Below are positions 25,878 to 34,677 of a stretch of 64,000 nucleotides of DNA, one piece after another. Source of the stretch: Cohnella herbarum (GTDB lineage: Bacteria; Bacillota; Bacilli; Paenibacillales; Paenibacillaceae); the NCBI RefSeq assembly GCF_012849095.1, contig NZ_CP051680.1, positions 3,100,001 through 3,164,000 of the forward strand, written 5' to 3'. How positions within the stretch are numbered: position 1 is the first letter of the stretch; every line of letters starts with the position of its first letter. The notes beneath the pieces are model-generated. The model did no database searches. It saw nothing but the letters and a program-made list of their open reading frames with translations, and was not told the origin of the DNA. Both the position numbers and the translations under genes were made by a program.

Positions 25878-26824
25878 GCCGACACCTCGCTTTCCTTCGA
25901 GCGAGAACCCGAATCCGTTTGTTTTCCGTTCTCCTCCGACCATTCGCGTTTGGCGGCATAACGTCTTGCCACCTTGGCAACGATGCCTCTGCGCGGTCCG
26001 AAGAGCACGGAAGCCGTAAACAAAGCCGTAGCGGTTAATACGCTTAACGGGCCCGTAGGCAGGTTCTGCGTCCCTGCGCTGATCCATGTTCCTATCGCTC
26101 CGCTAAGCGCTCCGAAAACCCCGGAGAGGAAAGTCATCATTCCCAGACGATCCGTCCAATAGCGGGCCGAAACGGCCGGCGTAATGAGCAATGCGGCAAC
26201 GAGAACGACTCCGACCGCTTGAATCCCGACCACGACGGCGATCGTTACGAGCCATAGCAGCAATTGCTCCAAGGTCGATACGGAGAAACCCAGCCCCCGT
26301 GCGTAGCCGGAGTCGAAGCTGATCAGTTTGAATTCCTTGAACAGCAAAACGCAGGCAACGATCAGAACGATCGCGACTCCCATCATCGTATAGACGTCGT
26401 TAGCCGTCATCGATGCCGCTTGCCCGAATAGAAACTTATCCAACCCGCTTTGGTTGCCATAGGAACTATGCTGAATTTGCGTAAGCAATACGATGCCCAG
26501 CCCGAAAAATACCGATAAAACGATACCCATCGCGGCATCCTGTTTGATTCTCGAGTGACGGGTAATCCAACTGATTCCTACCGTCGCGATCATCCCCGCT
26601 ACGATCGCCCCTATCATGAAGAACGCTACGTTTTTGACGCCGGTCAGCATGAAAGCAATGCAAATCCCCGGCAATGCCGCATGAGCTAAGGTATCTCCAA
26701 TTAAGCTTTGTTTGCGCAAATACGCGAACGTGCCGATGACTCCCGTGCTTAATCCGAGCAGCATGCTGCCGATCAGTATCCATTGTAAATTCGGATCGGT
26801 AAACAGGTTCAACATCACGATCAC
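25874..26824 (-). CDS. mntC: Manganese/zinc ABC transporter permease MntC
   Basis: A 316-residue ABC-3 family permease with eight or nine helices, GDTLAHAALPGICIAFM near residue 40 and KQDAAMGIVLSVFFGLG. The C-terminal tail after residue 290 is charged and cytoplasmic. It overlaps mntB and mntD by four bases each, so the three genes are translationally coupled. Confidence 0.9.
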   Translation of the reverse strand: MIVMLNLFTDPNLQWILIGSMLLGLSTGVIGTFAYLRKQSLIGDTLAHAALPGICIAFMLTGVKNVAFFMIGAIVAGMIATVGISWITRHSRIKQDAAMGIVLSVFFGLGIVLLTQIQHSSYGNQSGLDKFLFGQAASMTANDVYTMMGVAIVLIVACVLLFKEFKLISFDSGYARGLGFSVSTLEQLLLWLVTIAVVVGIQAVGVVLVAALLITPAVSARYWTDRLGMMTFLSGVFGALSGAIGTWISAGTQNLPTGPLSVLTATALFTASVLFGPRRGIVAKVARRYAAKREWSEENGKQTDSGSRSKESEVSA

Positions 26825-27609
26825 CTTCCCATTCCCGCGAGAACGATCGGCTCTTCGGCTGGGCTGGTCTTGAGAAAGGTCAATCTTCCCCCGTACGTTT
26901 CTTGCAGCCTTTGTTCGGTGAACGTCGTGCGGGTAGGACCGAATGCGATCAATTCTCCGTTTAGCAGCATGACGGAATCGAAGTATTGTTCTACGGTCGC
27001 GAGGTCATGGTGTACGACGAGCACCGTCTTTCCTTGCCGCTTTAATTCGCCAAGCAGCGTAATAATCGCCTTCTCGGTCGCCGCATCCACGCCCGCGAAC
27101 GGTTCGTCCATGAAATACAGCGTAGCGTCTTGGGCCAGGGCGCGGGCTAGAAACACCCTCTGCTGCTGGCCGCCCGACAGCTGGCTAATCTGGCGGCCGG
27201 CGAAATCCGCCATGCCGACCTTAGCCAAGCACTCCATCCCGATCGCTTTTTCTTTGGCCCCCGGTCGTCTCAATAAGCCGAGATGACCGTATCTGCCCAT
27301 CATGACGACATCCAGCGCGTTCGTCGGAAAATCCCAATCGACCGATTCCCGTTGCGGCACGTATCCGACCAGTTTGCGTTGCGACTTATAAGATTTTCCA
27401 TAAACAAGCGTCTCGCCCGTAAGGGTCGGTTGTAATCCGAGCACGGCCTTGATCAAAGTCGATTTGCCTGCGCCGTTCGGTCCGATGATACCGATCAGTT
27501 CGCCTTCCGTGACTTCGAAAGACACATTCCTTACGACGGGTTTTTTCTGATAAGCTACCGTTAAATCTTTAACCGACAACGGAGATATAAGTTCAGTTTG
27601 CATGGACAT
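26821..27609 (-). CDS. mntB: Manganese/zinc ABC transporter ATP-binding protein MntB
   Basis: A 262-residue ATPase with Walker A GPNGAGKST near residue 42-50, signature LSGGQQQRV near 148-156, Walker B LYFMDEPF and switch His in VVHHD. It has the FAGVDAATEKAII D-loop typical of metal-type ATPases. AAGGAG precedes the ATG at nine bases. Confidence 0.92.
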   Translation of the reverse strand: MSMQTELISPLSVKDLTVAYQKKPVVRNVSFEVTEGELIGIIGPNGAGKSTLIKAVLGLQPTLTGETLVYGKSYKSQRKLVGYVPQRESVDWDFPTNALDVVMMGRYGHLGLLRRPGAKEKAIGMECLAKVGMADFAGRQISQLSGGQQQRVFLARALAQDATLYFMDEPFAGVDAATEKAIITLLGELKRQGKTVLVVHHDLATVEQYFDSVMLLNGELIAFGPTRTTFTEQRLQETYGGRLTFLKTSPAEEPIVLAGMGR

Positions 27610-27625
27610 TTGAATTGTCTCCTTC

Positions 27626-28570
27626 CTATTTCAAAGCGTCGACGATCGTATCGACGTTGTGCCTAACCATTCCAATGTATGTGCCTTCCACCGTTCCTGC
27701 TTTCCCCATCGCATCGGAGAACAGCTCTCCACCGATCTTTATTTCATGTCCCTTTTTCTTGGCGCCCTCGATGACGGCTTCGATCGATTTCTTCGGAACG
27801 CTCGATTCGACGAAAACGGCCTTAATCCCTCTTTCCACCAGCATATCCCGCAAACCGGTCACGTCCTTGGAGCCGTATTCCGCGGCGGTGCTAATCCCTT
27901 GCAACCCTACCACCTCTATGTCGTACGCATCTCCGAAATAACCGAAAGCATCATGTGCGGTAACGAGAACGCGTCCTTGCTTCGGTATCGTGGCGATTTG
28001 CGTCTTCGCATATTGGTCAAGCTCTTCCAGCTTCGTCAGATAAGCTTCAGCGCGCGCCCGATAATCGTCTTGATGCTCCGGGTCCTTCTCGATCAACGTA
28101 TCCCGTATCGTCTCGGTCGCGCTCATCCACAGCTGTACGTTAAACCACACGTGAGGATCGTGCGTTCCGTCGGCAACCAACCTCAACCGTTGCTCGGGAA
28201 TATTCTTCGTAACGGCGACGACCGTTTTCTTATGGCTCATTTTCTCGAATATTTCCGTCATTTTCCCTTCCAGATGCAAGCCGCCGTAAAAAATGATTTC
28301 AGCGTGTTCCAGCTTGCTTATGTCCCCCTGCGAAGCTTTGTATAAGTGCGGATCGACGCCAGGCCCCATTAATCCGACGACTTCCACTTGTTCGCCGCCG
28401 ACTTCCTTAACGACGTCGGAGATCATCCCGATCGTCGCGGTCACGTGTAATTTATCCTTATCGCGAAATGCATTCTGCGTTCCGCACCCCGCAAGGATGA
28501 ACATTGTCGCGGTTAGAAATACGAGAACCCAAATCAGTCTTTTTATCGATGATGCCTTACCTCTTTTCAT
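27626..28570 (-). CDS. mntA: Metal-binding lipoprotein of the mnt ABC transporter
   Basis: A 314-residue cluster A-I substrate-binding lipoprotein (lipobox ILAGC). Likely metal ligands are His in DPHLYKAS, His in DPHVWF, His in TAHDAFGYF and Asp in SDAMGKAG, a His3-Asp set as in TroA and B. subtilis MntA. The His-rich loop of zinc-specific ZnuA is absent, and GLQGISTAAEYG is MntA-like, so manganese is the more likely cargo. Start: the ATG at 28570, with AGGAG nine bases upstream. First gene of the four-gene operon. Confidence 0.88.
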   Translation of the reverse strand: MKRGKASSIKRLIWVLVFLTATMFILAGCGTQNAFRDKDKLHVTATIGMISDVVKEVGGEQVEVVGLMGPGVDPHLYKASQGDISKLEHAEIIFYGGLHLEGKMTEIFEKMSHKKTVVAVTKNIPEQRLRLVADGTHDPHVWFNVQLWMSATETIRDTLIEKDPEHQDDYRARAEAYLTKLEELDQYAKTQIATIPKQGRVLVTAHDAFGYFGDAYDIEVVGLQGISTAAEYGSKDVTGLRDMLVERGIKAVFVESSVPKKSIEAVIEGAKKKGHEIKIGGELFSDAMGKAGTVEGTYIGMVRHNVDTIVDALK

Positions 28571-28665
28571 GCGCAAGCGCTCCTCTCCAACTCTCTCTAC
28601 TAGTTGTGTGAAAACAATTTTTTTGTACTAGAGACTAACAATTTCCCGAATGACTCTTTTTTTAT

Positions 28666-28693
28666 ATTATACAACAAAGTTTACCTTGTGCAA
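28666..28693 (-). promoter_or_regulatory. mnt operon promoter with overlapping imperfect dyad
   Basis: TTGCAC (28693-28688) and TATAAT (28671-28666) are 16 bases apart on the minus strand. The -35 box and spacer contain GTTGCACAAGGTAAAC, an imperfect dyad placed where a DtxR-type repressor such as MntR would block RNA polymerase. The match to MntR sites is only partial. Confidence 0.5.
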
Positions 28694-28702
28694 CAAATAA
28701 AT

Positions 28703-28740
28703 TAAAAAAAATGCCGCGCTTCTTTTGGGAAGGCGACATT
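28703..28740 (-). terminator. Rho-independent terminator after the PBP gene
   Basis: AATGTCGCCTTC and GAAGCGCGGCATT form a stem with minor mismatches, followed by eight T on the minus strand, 14 bases past the PBP stop. Confidence 0.78.
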
Positions 28741-28753
28741 CTGTTTTGCAATG

Positions 28754-30847
28754 CTATTGTTGTTCCCCATTGGCATTCTCGCCTTGAGCGTTTGCATTTA
28801 CGGCATTGACGCCGAATGGTTCACCGACTTCGCCGTTAGCGGGGTTTGAAGATACGCTGTTCGGGTGAGGCTTGCCATCCAATCCCACCTTCGCATCGTA
28901 CGCATCGAATATTTTGCGTGCGATCGGAGCGGCTCCCCAGCCGCCATATCCGCCTTCAGGCACGACTACGGCGACGGCAAGCGTTGGATTCTCCGCAGGC
29001 GCGTAGGCGATAAATACGGCGTTCTCGACGGTTTTTCCGCCGACATCCTGCTGCGATGTTCCCGTTTTCCGGTAGAAGTTATACTTGAAATCATCGAAGC
29101 CCCGTACTCTAACCTGCGCCATTCCGGCTTCGATCGTTTGCCAGTAAGAGTCGGGGAAGCTGACCGTGTTCAGCACTTCCGATTGGTAAGGCTGAACGAT
29201 GTTTCCGTCCGTATCCTCGATTCTATCGACGAATTGAGGTTTCATTCGTTTGCCATGGCTAGCCAAGGTCGAAGCATATTGAGCCAGTTGCAAAGCCGAA
29301 TACTTGGCTTGTTGACCGAATGATGCATAGATCAAGGCGGATTGAGCGCTCCCCGTCTTGATCTCCTTGAAATAATCGATGATGCCGCTAGACTCCAGCG
29401 GCAGCCCGCTTCCGGTCGTCACGCCGAGACCGAATTGCTTCATGTAGCTGTCCCATATATCGACGCCTTCGCTACCGTCGCGCATATAGAGCCTGTTCCC
29501 GATCATCCCGGCCATATAGGCATTCGAAGACTTGGCGATCGCGGTTACCGGCTTTAGCAATCCGTTCGCCGCACTGCTGGCGTTACGAACCCGCGTTTCG
29601 TGTCCTTTGCCTCCGAACGCGAAGTATCCAGGATCGATAAACTCGGATTGCGTCGTTATTAATTTCTCGTTCAAACCGACCAGAATCGTTAGCGGCTTCT
29701 GCGTCGACCCCAGATTAACCAACGAGGACGGATGCTTCATCCGTTCTTTGTCGTCTTTATATGGCGGCTGCGCGTCCCGAATGGCTCCGTTACTCATGTA
29801 ATAAGTGATGGAGTCTAAATCATCCTGACTGATCCCGCCTTGCCAAACCGCAGGATCGTAATCCGGCATGCTGGCCATGGCCACGACTTTTCCGGTTTTG
29901 ACCTCCATCGCGACCGCATATCCGGTTTTGGCGTTGGCCGCCCTCTCTTGCTTATCCGATGAAGTTCGAATTTTCTCCAAGTGCTCCGTTATCGCGTTCT
30001 GGGTCGCCAATTGTATGTCTTTGTTGATGGTCAAAATAATATTGTCGCCCTTAATCGGCTTCGTCAACTTCATCGGACCGATAATCTCGCTCTGATTGTT
30101 AACCGGATACTCCTTAATTCCGTTTCTGCCTCTAAGTTCGTCCTGGTACATAAACTCCAGTCCGTCAAACCCGACCTCTTCATCCTTGAGATATTCCAGC
30201 GTTTTGTCCGTTTGTTTCTCGGCATCCTTGTATTTCGATAGGGAAGTCGCCCCGCTCATCTTCTTCATGTAACCGACGAGTTGTACGGCGACCCGATCCT
30301 TATCGTATTGACGGACGCTTTCTTCTACGACCTCGATGCCCGGAAATTGATCTTTGTGTTCGGAAAAATACGCGATCTCTTCTTTCGTTAATCCGGATTT
30401 TATTCTCCGCGGCTGATAAGAATAATACACTCTTCCCTTGAAATCCATGTACTTGAAAACTTCTTCCACCGTTAGAGGTTTGGCCGTCTTGAGTCCGAGC
30501 TCGTTAAATTTGGCGACCAATTCCGCCGCAAGCGCCTTGCCGTCTTCCTCGCTCATTTTCGTATCGTGCGTGTAGTACAGCGATTGCGTTGAGGTGGAGT
30601 ACGCAAGGGCTCTCTTCTCCGAATCGTAAATATTGCCCCGGATCGGAGGTACGGCGACCGGTCTCGTCCCGATCTCATGTTCTCGCGCGCGAAGGGAATC
30701 TCCCTCCACGAACTGCAAATAGGCCAATCTCACGATCAAGACCGAAAATACGAAAAAAGTAATAAAGAAAAAAACATTGAGTCGGAAACTGAAATGCCTC
30801 CGGTTTTTGATTTCCCGTTTCTGGGCTTCTTCCGTAAGGTTACTCAC
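28754..30847 (-). CDS. Class B penicillin-binding protein (transpeptidase)
   Basis: A bitopic peptidoglycan transpeptidase of 697 residues: one membrane helix at about 23-45, a dimerisation domain with RGNIYDSEKRALAYS, and a transpeptidase domain with S381-T-Q-K384, S440-S-N442 and K594-T-G596, all intact. It is closest in pattern to the elongation PBPs (PBP2/PbpA group) rather than FtsI: there are no PASTA repeats. The last 45 residues are a low-complexity Asn/Gly/Ala tail. Its start overlaps the stop of the upstream transglutaminase-like gene by four bases. Confidence 0.92.
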   Translation of the reverse strand: MSNLTEEAQKREIKNRRHFSFRLNVFFFITFFVFSVLIVRLAYLQFVEGDSLRAREHEIGTRPVAVPPIRGNIYDSEKRALAYSTSTQSLYYTHDTKMSEEDGKALAAELVAKFNELGLKTAKPLTVEEVFKYMDFKGRVYYSYQPRRIKSGLTKEEIAYFSEHKDQFPGIEVVEESVRQYDKDRVAVQLVGYMKKMSGATSLSKYKDAEKQTDKTLEYLKDEEVGFDGLEFMYQDELRGRNGIKEYPVNNQSEIIGPMKLTKPIKGDNIILTINKDIQLATQNAITEHLEKIRTSSDKQERAANAKTGYAVAMEVKTGKVVAMASMPDYDPAVWQGGISQDDLDSITYYMSNGAIRDAQPPYKDDKERMKHPSSLVNLGSTQKPLTILVGLNEKLITTQSEFIDPGYFAFGGKGHETRVRNASSAANGLLKPVTAIAKSSNAYMAGMIGNRLYMRDGSEGVDIWDSYMKQFGLGVTTGSGLPLESSGIIDYFKEIKTGSAQSALIYASFGQQAKYSALQLAQYASTLASHGKRMKPQFVDRIEDTDGNIVQPYQSEVLNTVSFPDSYWQTIEAGMAQVRVRGFDDFKYNFYRKTGTSQQDVGGKTVENAVFIAYAPAENPTLAVAVVVPEGGYGGWGAAPIARKIFDAYDAKVGLDGKPHPNSVSSNPANGEVGEPFGVNAVNANAQGENANGEQQ

Positions 30848-31989
30848 CCCGTTATGCCTCCTTTCCGTATATGCGTATCGGTAAAGCCCGGAGAATCAAA
30901 CCAATCGCCCGTCTTTGCCCAAGTCGAATCCAATGAAATCCAACGGTCTTGCTCGGTCAAATAAACTTCGTTCCACGCATGTGCCCCGTAACCTCCGCGA
31001 CCGTCATATCCTAGGCCGGTTACGACCCGAACGTCCAAATCGACGGCTCTAGCCATTGCCGCATATAATCGGGCATAGTCGATGCAGACGCCTTTTCGAG
31101 TCTCGAACGTATGCTCGGGATTCTGCTCTAGCCAATCGCCGCGTTCTTCGTACGCCTTTACTTTATCGTCGTCATACGCGATTCGGCTGCCGACCCAATC
31201 GTACAGGGCTCGAGCTTTCGCCTGCTCGCCGTCTTTGCCTTCGGTAACGGATACGGCGGCTCGCACGATATCCTCGGGCAGTTCCGCGTCGATGATGTCG
31301 TATCGTTTCAGCCATAGCTGATCAAGCTCTCCGGACATTTCCCGGGCAAAAACCGGCAACCGCTCTTCGATGAGACCTCCCGTTGCCGGGCGGATCACTT
31401 GCGCGGCGACTTCCCGGTACAAGCCAGATTGCTGGATGTAATCCGTCATCGGTCCTTGCGGGAATAACGCGCAATAAGCGAACAGAACGGCCGTAAATAA
31501 CAGCGCCCTACCTGTCCCTAGCGCGGTTCCGATAATTCCGCCGAACGATCGGCTCACGGCCCCCCCGCCAGGCACTATGGCGAAGGGGAACGATATGACG
31601 GAAGCCAACACGCGCGTCGCCAGTCCCGTAACAACCCGAATGACCGTATGAAACACAAGGAATAAAACCGCAAAACGGAACAAAGACAAATCTCGAAGCC
31701 CCGTTATGGCAGTATAGCCGAATTGCGCGAAGAAGTTAGCATCCGGTTCCGGTCGCCCGATGTTTCGGTCCGTTAACCAAATCTGTAAGTGCGGAGAAAC
31801 GGAGGATGCGGCCCATGCCGCAACAATAACGGCCGTTACGGCCACTACAGCTCCTACGAGAAAAAAGAGAAGCTGTTTGACGGAGCCTGAAGCTCCTCGC
31901 CGGAAGCCTTGAAACAAGGAGAATGCCACGACGGCCAATATCATCCACGTTACGAGATTGGCATCCAGGACGGTCCAATTGCCGCTCAT
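30844..31989 (-). CDS. CvpA-like membrane domain fused to transglutaminase-like domain
   Basis: A 381-residue protein. Residues 1-215 hold about five hydrophobic helices with a CvpA-like opening (LFQGFRRGASGSVKQLLFFLVG) and SFGGIIGTALGTGRALLF. Residues 295-365 are a transglutaminase-like core with Cys302 in KGVCIDYA, His337 in GAHAWNEVY and Asp354 in SLDSTW, a complete triad. Such domains usually cleave or rearrange peptides. The catalytic part would lie outside if the last helix exits. It is coupled to the PBP gene, which suggests a wall-related role. Confidence 0.8.
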   Translation of the reverse strand: MSGNWTVLDANLVTWMILAVVAFSLFQGFRRGASGSVKQLLFFLVGAVVAVTAVIVAAWAASSVSPHLQIWLTDRNIGRPEPDANFFAQFGYTAITGLRDLSLFRFAVLFLVFHTVIRVVTGLATRVLASVISFPFAIVPGGGAVSRSFGGIIGTALGTGRALLFTAVLFAYCALFPQGPMTDYIQQSGLYREVAAQVIRPATGGLIEERLPVFAREMSGELDQLWLKRYDIIDAELPEDIVRAAVSVTEGKDGEQAKARALYDWVGSRIAYDDDKVKAYEERGDWLEQNPEHTFETRKGVCIDYARLYAAMARAVDLDVRVVTGLGYDGRGGYGAHAWNEVYLTEQDRWISLDSTWAKTGDWFDSPGFTDTHIRKGGITG

Positions 31990-31994
31990 CCTGC

Positions 31995-32429
31995 TTATTT
32001 AGCCGCAGCTCGCGCTTTTACGACAAATTCGCGCACGGCGCCTTCCAATTTCCAAGTTCCGAGCGAAATGCCTCTCAGCTTGACGGTGACTTCGCCGGAA
32101 TTGGGAACGCCGACAAGCTCCAAATTCGTCGTCGTAATCGAATACGTACCGTCCGCGTTATCCACGTACGTCGCATCGCCCGCTTCCCCGGCCATCGCTT
32201 TGATCGCTTGGTCTTTCGCTTCTTCCGTTACTTTGGATCCTACGTCTTTAATATCTTCGATGCTGTATCCGCCGTAAGTCGCGATACCGATGACGATTGC
32301 CGCCACGAGTATCCACTTCATGACCGTTTTGACGACTTTCATAATAATAAAAATAGCTACGATAGCAACCACAATAATAATCCAGTTATCTTGCGCGAAC
32401 TGTAACCAGGCATCCGTATCGAAATTCAT
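31995..32429 (-). CDS. Hypothetical membrane-anchored protein, 144 residues
   Basis: I do not recognise the family. One or two N-terminal hydrophobic helices (NWIIIVVAIVAIFIIM and WILVAAIVIGIATYGGY) are followed by an extracytoplasmic or cytoplasmic domain of about 90 residues rich in beta-strand pattern. Start at the ATG 32429, with GGAG six bases upstream. It lies six bases before the transglutaminase fusion gene, so three genes (this one, the fusion and the PBP) form one operon ending at the terminator at 28703. Confidence 0.7.
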   Translation of the reverse strand: MNFDTDAWLQFAQDNWIIIVVAIVAIFIIMKVVKTVMKWILVAAIVIGIATYGGYSIEDIKDVGSKVTEEAKDQAIKAMAGEAGDATYVDNADGTYSITTTNLELVGVPNSGEVTVKLRGISLGTWKLEGAVREFVVKARAAAK

Positions 32430-32595
32430 TCCATTCTCCCCCATTAACATAAGACTCCGTCCATAATAAGCTTCGCGAACATAATCGGACATAAATGAAC
32501 TGCCCCTATTATACCGTAACGCGATAACCTCCGTAAACGACCGTCATATCCGAGACCGATAGCACGTACAAGTAGGATAGGCCGTTGAATTGGAC

Positions 32596-32615
32596 GAGGG
32601 GTGCCGACACCCCTC
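32596..32615 (+). other. Hairpin just before the MFS gene ribosome site
   Basis: GAGGGGTG-CCGA-CACCCCTC, an 8-bp perfect stem with a 4-base loop, ends six bases before AGGAGG. No T run follows, so it is not a normal terminator. It could stabilise the mRNA 5' end or affect translation. Confidence 0.5.
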
Positions 32616-32635
32616 ATAGGAGGAGGTTGCGGAAA

Positions 32636-33853
32636 ATGAAAACCGCCGTCTGGCTTTATTTGTTTTTGTTCGTCGCATTTTTCGATTTGCATGCCCAATA
32701 TCCGATGCTGACGCCGTTCGCCGTGTCGTTAGGAGCAGCGCCATCGTTCATCGGGCTTGTCATGGGCATGTATTCGCTGACCCATCTGCCCGGGAATCTA
32801 ATCGCGGGCGTCGCGGTAGACCGATTCGGCAGCCGCTTGTTTATTGCCGCCAGCTTGGTCGGCGCCGGAATACTATTGCTCTTCCAAGCTCGGGTGACGG
32901 ATCCTTGGCAGCTCTTATACATCCGCTCCATCAGCGGATTCGTTCTAGCGTTCTTATCTCCGGCTTGCATGTCGCTGCTCGCAAGACTCGCTAAAGATCA
33001 TATCCACCAAGGCAAGCTGATGGCCGGCAACGGACTTGTCCATACGATCGCGTCGGTGATTTCCCCCGCGGCCGGGGCTTACTTGGCCGCCTCGATCGGC
33101 TTTAGCCAATCCTTCGCCATGCTCGGCTGGATTCTCCTCCTGACCGGTATATTGTCCCTGTGGTTCGTGAAAGAACCAGCGAGATCGCCGGAAGAAATAG
33201 CCGAACTCAAAAAGAAACCGATCGTTCCTGCAATAGAATCAGGCAAACCGGACAGCTTAAAGGAACAATCGTCGCCTTCCCGTTTTCCTTGGACGATATT
33301 CTCTTTACCGATCGGAATGGCGTGCGCGCAAGGGATACTCGCATTCGAATTGCCCCTTCGCGGCACGGATGCCGCGACAATCATGAGCACGGGGATTTTG
33401 TTCTCGATCGTCAGCCTCGGCGCGCTCGTTACTTTGGGGCTGCTGTTCTTAAACCGCTATTTGCCCTATTCCCGTACGCTTGTCGGCTTACTTCTGCTTG
33501 CCATCTGCTATTACGGACTAGCATCCGATTGGCCGGTTCCCATGGTTGCTCTGCTTTTCGTCATCGGGATGGCGAAAGGAGTCATTTTTCCCGCTATGAC
33601 TTCTTTCTTGTTGCAGCTTAGCGGGCCGTCGCGCTATGGAAGAACGTTTTCGCTGCTGTCCATATCCCTATCGATCGGCTCTTTCCTGGGCCCGGTGGCC
33701 GCAGGGGCGGTCAGAGAGCACTTCTCGCCGTACTTCCTTTCCTTCCTTGCCTTGATGATCGCCCTTGCCTTGCTTTTCCCGCGCCCTTCCTTTCGCGATA
33801 ATTGGAATCCGCGTGGACCTATCCCCTTGCATCAGGAAATCAACGCGAAATAG
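32636..33853 (+). CDS. Major facilitator superfamily transporter
   Basis: A 405-residue protein with about 11-12 helices and MFS loop features (GVAVDRFGSRLFI between helices 2 and 3). The substrate is unknown; drug or sugar efflux proteins look like this. The ATG at 32636 has AGGAGG nine bases upstream. It is divergent from the operon at 32429 and monocistronic. Confidence 0.85.
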   Translation: MKTAVWLYLFLFVAFFDLHAQYPMLTPFAVSLGAAPSFIGLVMGMYSLTHLPGNLIAGVAVDRFGSRLFIAASLVGAGILLLFQARVTDPWQLLYIRSISGFVLAFLSPACMSLLARLAKDHIHQGKLMAGNGLVHTIASVISPAAGAYLAASIGFSQSFAMLGWILLLTGILSLWFVKEPARSPEEIAELKKKPIVPAIESGKPDSLKEQSSPSRFPWTIFSLPIGMACAQGILAFELPLRGTDAATIMSTGILFSIVSLGALVTLGLLFLNRYLPYSRTLVGLLLLAICYYGLASDWPVPMVALLFVIGMAKGVIFPAMTSFLLQLSGPSRYGRTFSLLSISLSIGSFLGPVAAGAVREHFSPYFLSFLALMIALALLFPRPSFRDNWNPRGPIPLHQEINAK

Positions 33854-34004
33854 CCATGATTTTTTTCTTTTTCCTTCATCATCTAGGTACTCGCACAAGT
33901 CAAGAGCGGCAATGGGGCATAACATGCATAATAGCCTATGCCCGGAACGGCGAATATCCCTGACCGCTGGCTCAAACTTAGGCTGTTGAAGAGGGGTGAC
34001 GCGG

Positions 34005-34097
34005 ATGTCCCAAAGCGGTGTCGGAGGTTCTAATATAACAACGACGATGGTGCTCGTTTTGTTCATTTTGCTTGTAATCGTATTACGCGCCTGTTAG
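34005..34097 (+). CDS. 30-residue membrane microprotein (YjcZ-like)
   Basis: The reading frame MSQSGVGGSNITTTMVLVLF continues into a hydrophobic helix and ends LRAC. GAGGGGTG lies six bases before the ATG. The layout, a short Gly/Ser head and a single C-terminal helix, recalls the YjcZ/SscA group of tiny spore proteins, but the similarity is loose. It is too short for usual gene callers. Confidence 0.55.
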   Translation: MSQSGVGGSNITTTMVLVLFILLVIVLRAC

Positions 34098-34272
34098 CCA
34101 ATCCGCAGGCGATTCGGCAGGGCTGCCTTACCGATGCTTAGCGGCCCTGCGATTTCCATTTCGACACCATGTTGGACAAGCCCGAATAAGAATGCCTGAA
34201 CTAAGCGCATACTCAACAAATTCCGCAATCATGGTACAATATCGTTATAGCTGTCGAATCGAGGTGGTCTCT

Positions 34273-34620
34273 ATGGATATTGCCATTATCGTCGAAGGAA
34301 AAAACGACAAAAGCAGGCTCTCCCGCGTACTTTCTTCCGATATTCCCATCCATTGCACTTTCGGTACGTTGAATACGAACCGGATCGAAGCGCTGCGTAA
34401 AGCAGTCGGCGATCGTCACGTTTACTTGTTCACGGATCCCGACTCGTCCGGCCGCAGAATAAGAGGCATGCTTCGCGACGTATTCCCCGACGCCGACCAT
34501 ATCTATACTCGCCGAGGGTATAGCGGAGTCGAAGGTACGCCTGAAGAGTATTTGATCCAGCAATTGGAGAAGGCCGGATTGGAAGAATTCATTTTATACC
34601 CGGATCCGACGATTGGTTGA
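34273..34620 (+). CDS. Toprim-domain protein (YusF-like)
   Basis: A 115-residue protein made of one toprim domain: IIVEGKNDKSRL at the start supplies the catalytic Glu and YLFTDPDSSGRRIRG the Asp-x-Asp motif. It resembles B. subtilis YusF and the catalytic half of ribonuclease M5 or DnaG-type primases; the function is unknown. The ATG at 34273 follows GAGGTGG, so the upstream part of the frame (from 34192) is not used. Confidence 0.82.
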   Translation: MDIAIIVEGKNDKSRLSRVLSSDIPIHCTFGTLNTNRIEALRKAVGDRHVYLFTDPDSSGRRIRGMLRDVFPDADHIYTRRGYSGVEGTPEEYLIQQLEKAGLEEFILYPDPTIG

Positions 34621-34634
34621 AAAAGCGGTAAGAA

Positions 34635-34663
34635 AACAGCAGTGCCGACTCGCGGCACTGCTG
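34635..34663 (-). terminator. Terminator after the Rpn-like remnant
   Basis: CAGCAGTGCC pairs with GGCACTGCTG (10 bp, 7-base loop) and on the minus strand TTTTCTT follows. It is also well placed to end the toprim gene transcript, whose stop is 17 bases away. Confidence 0.75.
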
Positions 34664-34677
34664 AGGGGGATGGTTCG

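Noticed and set aside
27659..28345. Plus-strand open frame of 228 codons opposite mntA
   Set aside because: The minus strand encodes a clear metal-binding lipoprotein with all ligands; the opposite frame has no family resemblance.
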